Assembly: GCA_030627155.1 (NCBI GenBank)
Contig: DAOUSP010000041.1
Location: forward strand, 1-8,999
Reading direction: 5' to 3'
Length of the DNA: 8,999 nucleotides
Source of the DNA: Candidatus Aminicenantota bacterium
GTDB taxonomy: Bacteria; Acidobacteriota; Aminicenantia; Aminicenantales; Aminicenantaceae
In this document: positions 6,668 through 8,999 of the stretch, in pieces
Layout: each line of letters begins with the position of its first letter
How positions within the stretch are numbered: position 1 is the stretch's first letter
The notes under the pieces: model-generated
Seen by the model: only the letters and a program-made list of their open reading frames with translations
Databases searched by the model: none
Told to the model about the DNA's origin: nothing
Translations under genes and position numbers: made by a program

Positions 6668-7422
6668 CACCATTTATTTGTGGATTTCTTGGATACGGAC
6701 ATGTTTCAAAAGGAGCTCAGGAAATATTTGAACTTATGCCTTATGAAGAGATTTCTCCAGAAGAATTGTCAGATTTTATAAAAAATAAAGAATTCTCGGG
6801 TCGCAAAGTTTACAAGGTTGTGTTTAAAGAACATCATATTGTGAAGCCAAGAATTCCTGGCGAAATCTTTAATCTGCAGGATTATTATGAGAGGCCGGAA
6901 AGATATACTCCTGTTTTTGAATCATATATTTCATTTCTCTCGATTATAATGAATTGTATATATTGGTCTCCAAAGTATCCTCGGTTTATAACTAAGAAGT
7001 TTTTAAAACAATACTGGGATATAGTTTCTTCCCCAAAACTTAAAGTTATAGGGGATATTTCTTGCGACATAAATGGTTCGGTCGAATGTACATTTAAAGC
7101 AACTACCCCTGATGTCCCAGTTTTTACATATGACCCGATTGCAGACAAGTCAACAGATGGTTTCGAAGGACCAGGCGTGGTTATCATGGCTGTTGATAAT
7201 CTGCCAGCTGAAATTCCTCTGGAGTCCTCTGTTTTTTTTAGTGAAGTCCTTAAGCAATTTGTTCCTGAAGTTGCTAAAGCCGATTACACAGGAAGTTTCG
7301 AAGACTGCAATCTTGCTCCAGAGATTAAAAAAGCTGTAATTCTTTACAAGGGGGAATTTACCCCAGATTATATCTATATGAAAAAGTTCATAGAAAATCT
7401 TTCTAAAAGAGGGGGAAAATGA
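6649..7422 (+). CDS. LOR fragment 2: nucleotide-binding C-terminal domain, no valid start of its own
   Basis: The open frame begins just after a TGA at 6646-6648. The dinucleotide-binding loop CGFLGYGHVSKGAQEIF is encoded at 6679-6729, upstream of the first ATG (6736). There is no ATG, GTG or TTG before that loop, so a protein initiated at 6736 (228 residues to the stop at 7420-7422) would lack its cofactor loop. From the 6736 Met, family blocks are NCIYWSPKYPRFIT (73-86), LKVIGDISCDINGSVECTF (101-119), PVFTYDP (127-133), DGFEGPGVVIMAVDNLPAE (140-158) and a C-terminal helix. This shows a genuine LOR half left stranded by the frameshift rather than an independent gene. It overlaps the SDH start by four bases (ATGA). 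Confidence 0.8.
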   Translation, partial: RSSYSITPFICGFLGYGHVSKGAQEIFELMPYEEISPEELSDFIKNKEFSGRKVYKVVFKEHHIVKPRIPGEIFNLQDYYERPERYTPVFESYISFLSIIMNCIYWSPKYPRFITKKFLKQYWDIVSSPKLKVIGDISCDINGSVECTFKATTPDVPVFTYDPIADKSTDGFEGPGVVIMAVDNLPAEIPLESSVFFSEVLKQFVPEVAKADYTGSFEDCNLAPEIKKAVILYKGEFTPDYIYMKKFIENLSKRGGK

Positions 7423-8744
7423 AAAACATATTGGTTATTGGCGCAGGTTTTGTTGCAAGCCCATTGGTAAAACATCTTCTTGACCAGCCGAATTTTAAAG
7501 TCAAAGTAGCAAGCCTTATCTTTAAAGAGGCCAAGGAGATTGTTAATAATCATCCAAGAGGAGAATCAAAACAATTAGACCTTAATGATACAGATGCCTT
7601 AAAAGAAGAAATTTCAAAAACTGATATTGTTGTAAGTATAGTTCCTTATAAATTCCACCCTAAAATTGCTGAGATATGCATACTTTATAAGAAGCCAATG
7701 ATAACTACATCTTATGTTAGTGAAGAAATGAGAAAATTGAACTCCAAAGCAAGAGACGCAGGAATATTGATTCTCAATGAACTTGGGCTAGATCCAGGGA
7801 TTGACCATATGGAAGCAATGCGCATTATTGACGAAGTCAAAGAAAACGGAGGAGAAGTTACAAGTTTTATTTCCTACTGCGGAGGGCTACCTGCTCCTGA
7901 GGCAAATACAAACCCATTTGGATACAAGTTTTCTTGGAGCCCTATTGGGGTTCTTCTTGCAAGTAAAAATTCAGCACGTTATTTGAAAGATGGAAAAGAG
8001 GTTATTATTGAATCTGAAGATCTCTTTAAGAATTATGATATTGTATCTATAGAAAAATTAGGCGATTTTGAAGGCTATCCAAACCGTGATTCTATTCCGT
8101 ATATTGACTTATACAAAATTCCCGAAACAAAAACCATGTTTCGTGGGACCTTAAGGAATAAAGGATGGTGCCATAAGATGCAAAAAATTGTAGAGCTTGG
8201 ACTTCTTGATGAAGAAAAAAAAGACTGGATAGGATTAAACTATGAAGGTTTTATAAAAAAATTAATTAATAATACAGAAGAAATTGATATAAAAAAAGCA
8301 CTAAGCATATTCCTTAATGTTGACATTGACTCTGATGTCATAAAAAGCTTGGAATGGCTCAACTTACTTAGTGACGAACCCCTTCCTATGATGCATGCTA
8401 CATCAGCACTCGATATATTTGCTTCGAAGCTGCTGCAAAAGCTTCAGTACGAAAAAGGGGAGAGGGATATGATAATCTTACAGCACAGAATCGAAGCATC
8501 TTATACAAATGGGAAAAAAGAAAGAATTACATCAACGTTAATAGATTATGGAATTCCACACGGTGATTTTTCAATGTCTCGAACTGTTGGACTTCCTGCA
8601 GCAATTGGGACAAAACTCATTTTAGACAAAAAAGTTTCTCTTACAGGTGTCCATATTCCTGTTCATCCAGCCATTTATAGACCTGTCCTTAAAGAATTAA
8701 AAGAGCTAGGAATATCTTTTAAAGAACAACTGGAATCTTACTGA
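7419..8744 (+). CDS. Saccharopine dehydrogenase, glutamate-forming (AASS/Lys9 type)
   Basis: This enzyme oxidises saccharopine with NAD(P)+ to glutamate and 2-aminoadipate-6-semialdehyde. The 441 residues start with a Rossmann fold carrying GAGFVA (8-13). They continue with NELGLDPGIDHM (120-131) and SYCGGLPAPEANTNPFGYKF (152-171), which holds the substrate-site loop. Then come FRGTLRNKGW (241-250), EKGERDMIIL (345-354) and FSMSRTVGLPAAIGTKLIL (384-402), all typical of the SDH half of animal AASS and of fungal Lys9. The length is right for a stand-alone enzyme and no lesion is seen. The start ATG overlaps the LOR stop (ATGA), with the purine-rich AGAGGGGG just before it, so translation is probably coupled to LOR. 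The frameshift in LOR should reduce this coupling unless ribosomes reinitiate. Whether the pathway runs toward lysine breakdown (most likely for linked LOR-SDH) cannot be proved here. Confidence 0.95.
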   Translation: MKNILVIGAGFVASPLVKHLLDQPNFKVKVASLIFKEAKEIVNNHPRGESKQLDLNDTDALKEEISKTDIVVSIVPYKFHPKIAEICILYKKPMITTSYVSEEMRKLNSKARDAGILILNELGLDPGIDHMEAMRIIDEVKENGGEVTSFISYCGGLPAPEANTNPFGYKFSWSPIGVLLASKNSARYLKDGKEVIIESEDLFKNYDIVSIEKLGDFEGYPNRDSIPYIDLYKIPETKTMFRGTLRNKGWCHKMQKIVELGLLDEEKKDWIGLNYEGFIKKLINNTEEIDIKKALSIFLNVDIDSDVIKSLEWLNLLSDEPLPMMHATSALDIFASKLLQKLQYEKGERDMIILQHRIEASYTNGKKERITSTLIDYGIPHGDFSMSRTVGLPAAIGTKLILDKKVSLTGVHIPVHPAIYRPVLKELKELGISFKEQLESY

Positions 8745-8748
8745 TTCC
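8732..8748 (+). terminator. Small hairpin at the SDH stop codon, weak terminator candidate
   Basis: GGAATC (8732-8737) pairs with GATTCC (8743-8748) around TTACT and includes the TGA stop. The following CTGGCTTTATATATG has no proper T tract, so termination here is doubtful. Confidence 0.2.
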
Positions 8749-8819
8749 CTGGCTTTATATATGTTCTTTATGAAAAGGTACAATTAACTTAAATTTTAAT
8801 TAACGTGGGTTATTCACGA

Positions 8820-8858
8820 GTCGAGGTTGCTAGATTGCCGCGCTTCGCTCGCAACGAC
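8820..8858. repeat. Short intergenic palindromic repeat (REP-like)
   Basis: Outer arms GTCG (8820-8823) and CGAC (8855-8858), GTTGC (8826-8830) and GCAAC (8851-8855), with an inner GCG-CTT-CGC (8840-8848), form an imperfect dyad. On the minus strand the core reads GTCGTTGCGAGCGAAGCG then CGGCAATC. From memory this resembles the intergenic repeat starting GTCATTGCGAGCGAAGCG and ending GCAATC that is scattered through many unrelated bacterial genomes. Only one copy is in the window. Confidence 0.55.
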
Positions 8859-8876
8859 TATATTATTTAAAAAGAA

Positions 8877-8999
8877 GTCGTCGGATGCGAGGCACAGGGT
8901 ATGCAGCTGTGGTCGTCCACCGCAAATGCCCTGTAACGAAGCAGATGCAGTTAGATCGGCTCGCCCGAAGGGTAAAGAATGCCGACATAGAGGAAAAGA
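8877..8999. other. G+C-rich structured block at the right edge, nature unknown
   Basis: A long imperfect hairpin runs from 8894 to 8934: ACAGGGTAT (8894-8902) pairs with ATGCCCTGT (8926-8934) with one G-T pair, capped by GTGG-TCGT-CCAC (8909-8920). A second stem, TCGGC (8956-8960) with GCCGA (8981-8985), encloses CCC-GAA-GGG (8964-8972). The block has no believable coding frame, differs in base composition from the genes, and runs off the window. A non-coding RNA gene or the end of a dispersed repeat element are both possible. It does not match tmRNA, SRP RNA, RNase P RNA or any riboswitch I can recognise. Confidence 0.45.

Larger units (their letters stand above)
6086..7422 (+). pseudogene. 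Lysine-2-oxoglutarate reductase (saccharopine-forming) gene, broken by a 1-base frameshift
   Basis: The two fragments at 6086-6667 and 6649-7422 are collinear halves of one LOR. The first is in frame 2 and ends GLHTL-stop at 6665-6667. The second is in frame 1 and is open from 6649. In the family the junction reads GLP..I.PF..GF.GYG.VS.GAQEI. Inserting a single C after 6656 (CTTCATAC to CTTCCATAC) gives GLPYSITPFICGFLGYG and one protein of 445 residues, close to the size of LOR domains. No other lesion is visible in either half, and the downstream SDH gene overlaps the end by ATGA, so the change is either very recent or a sequencing/assembly error. If it is real, the N-terminal substrate domain is cut from the nucleotide-binding domain and activity should be lost, unless the fragments associate. 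Confidence 0.75.

Noticed and set aside
6709..6736. AGGAG/AGGA near 6710-6721 as a ribosome binding site for an independent gene starting at 6736
   Set aside because: The spacing to 6736 is too long, and these bases encode the conserved SKGAQE of the cofactor loop. A protein starting at 6736 would lack that loop.
8901..8936. 11-codon ATG reading frame inside the right-edge block
   Set aside because: It is very short, has no ribosome binding site, and is better explained as part of the long hairpin arms.

Overview
The window comes from an A+T-rich bacterial chromosome with single-copy housekeeping genes (folK, yraN, cysS), clear Shine-Dalgarno sites on some genes and short intergenic spaces. 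I cannot place it in a phylum from this sequence. An exported S9 prolyl-oligopeptidase-family peptidase together with an animal/fungal-type saccharopine pathway points to a free-living, amino-acid-using bacterium rather than a reduced symbiont. I see no transposase, integrase, phage gene, tRNA, rRNA or CRISPR array.

Layout. Positions 1-168 are the 3' end of a small cupin gene. It is followed on the same strand by an unassigned alpha/alpha-toroid (squalene-cyclase/prenyltransferase-like) protein at 186-1169 and by folK at 1248-1763. The 216-base gap 1764-1979 holds a G+C-rich, strongly self-complementary block at about 1769-1889, then a candidate promoter and a good ribosome binding site for a 702-residue secreted S9 peptidase at 1980-4088. 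On the minus strand, yraN (4118-4486) lies downstream of cysS (4534-5937), probably as one transcript. The divergent cysS/lysine gene spacer (5938-6085) carries two mirror-image promoter candidates with the same hexamers and spacing, and a hairpin overlapping the rightward one.

The right part is a lysine pathway operon: lysine-2-oxoglutarate reductase (LOR, 6086-7422) overlapping saccharopine dehydrogenase (SDH, 7419-8744) by an ATGA. LOR would make saccharopine from lysine and 2-oxoglutarate, and SDH would split it to glutamate and 2-aminoadipate semialdehyde. In this sequence LOR is broken by a 1-base frameshift at about 6656, exactly at the junction of its two domains. Adding one C there restores a canonical 445-residue protein, so this is either a very recent mutation or a sequence error.

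The end of the window (8812-8999) is gene-free and richer in G+C than the genes. It contains a short dyad resembling a widespread intergenic palindromic repeat and a second, larger block that folds into two hairpins. These two blocks and the 1769-1889 block are the parts the gene annotation does not explain. I did not find a convincing new multi-gene system. The best leads are the LOR lesion, the divergent promoter pair and the three structured intergenic blocks.
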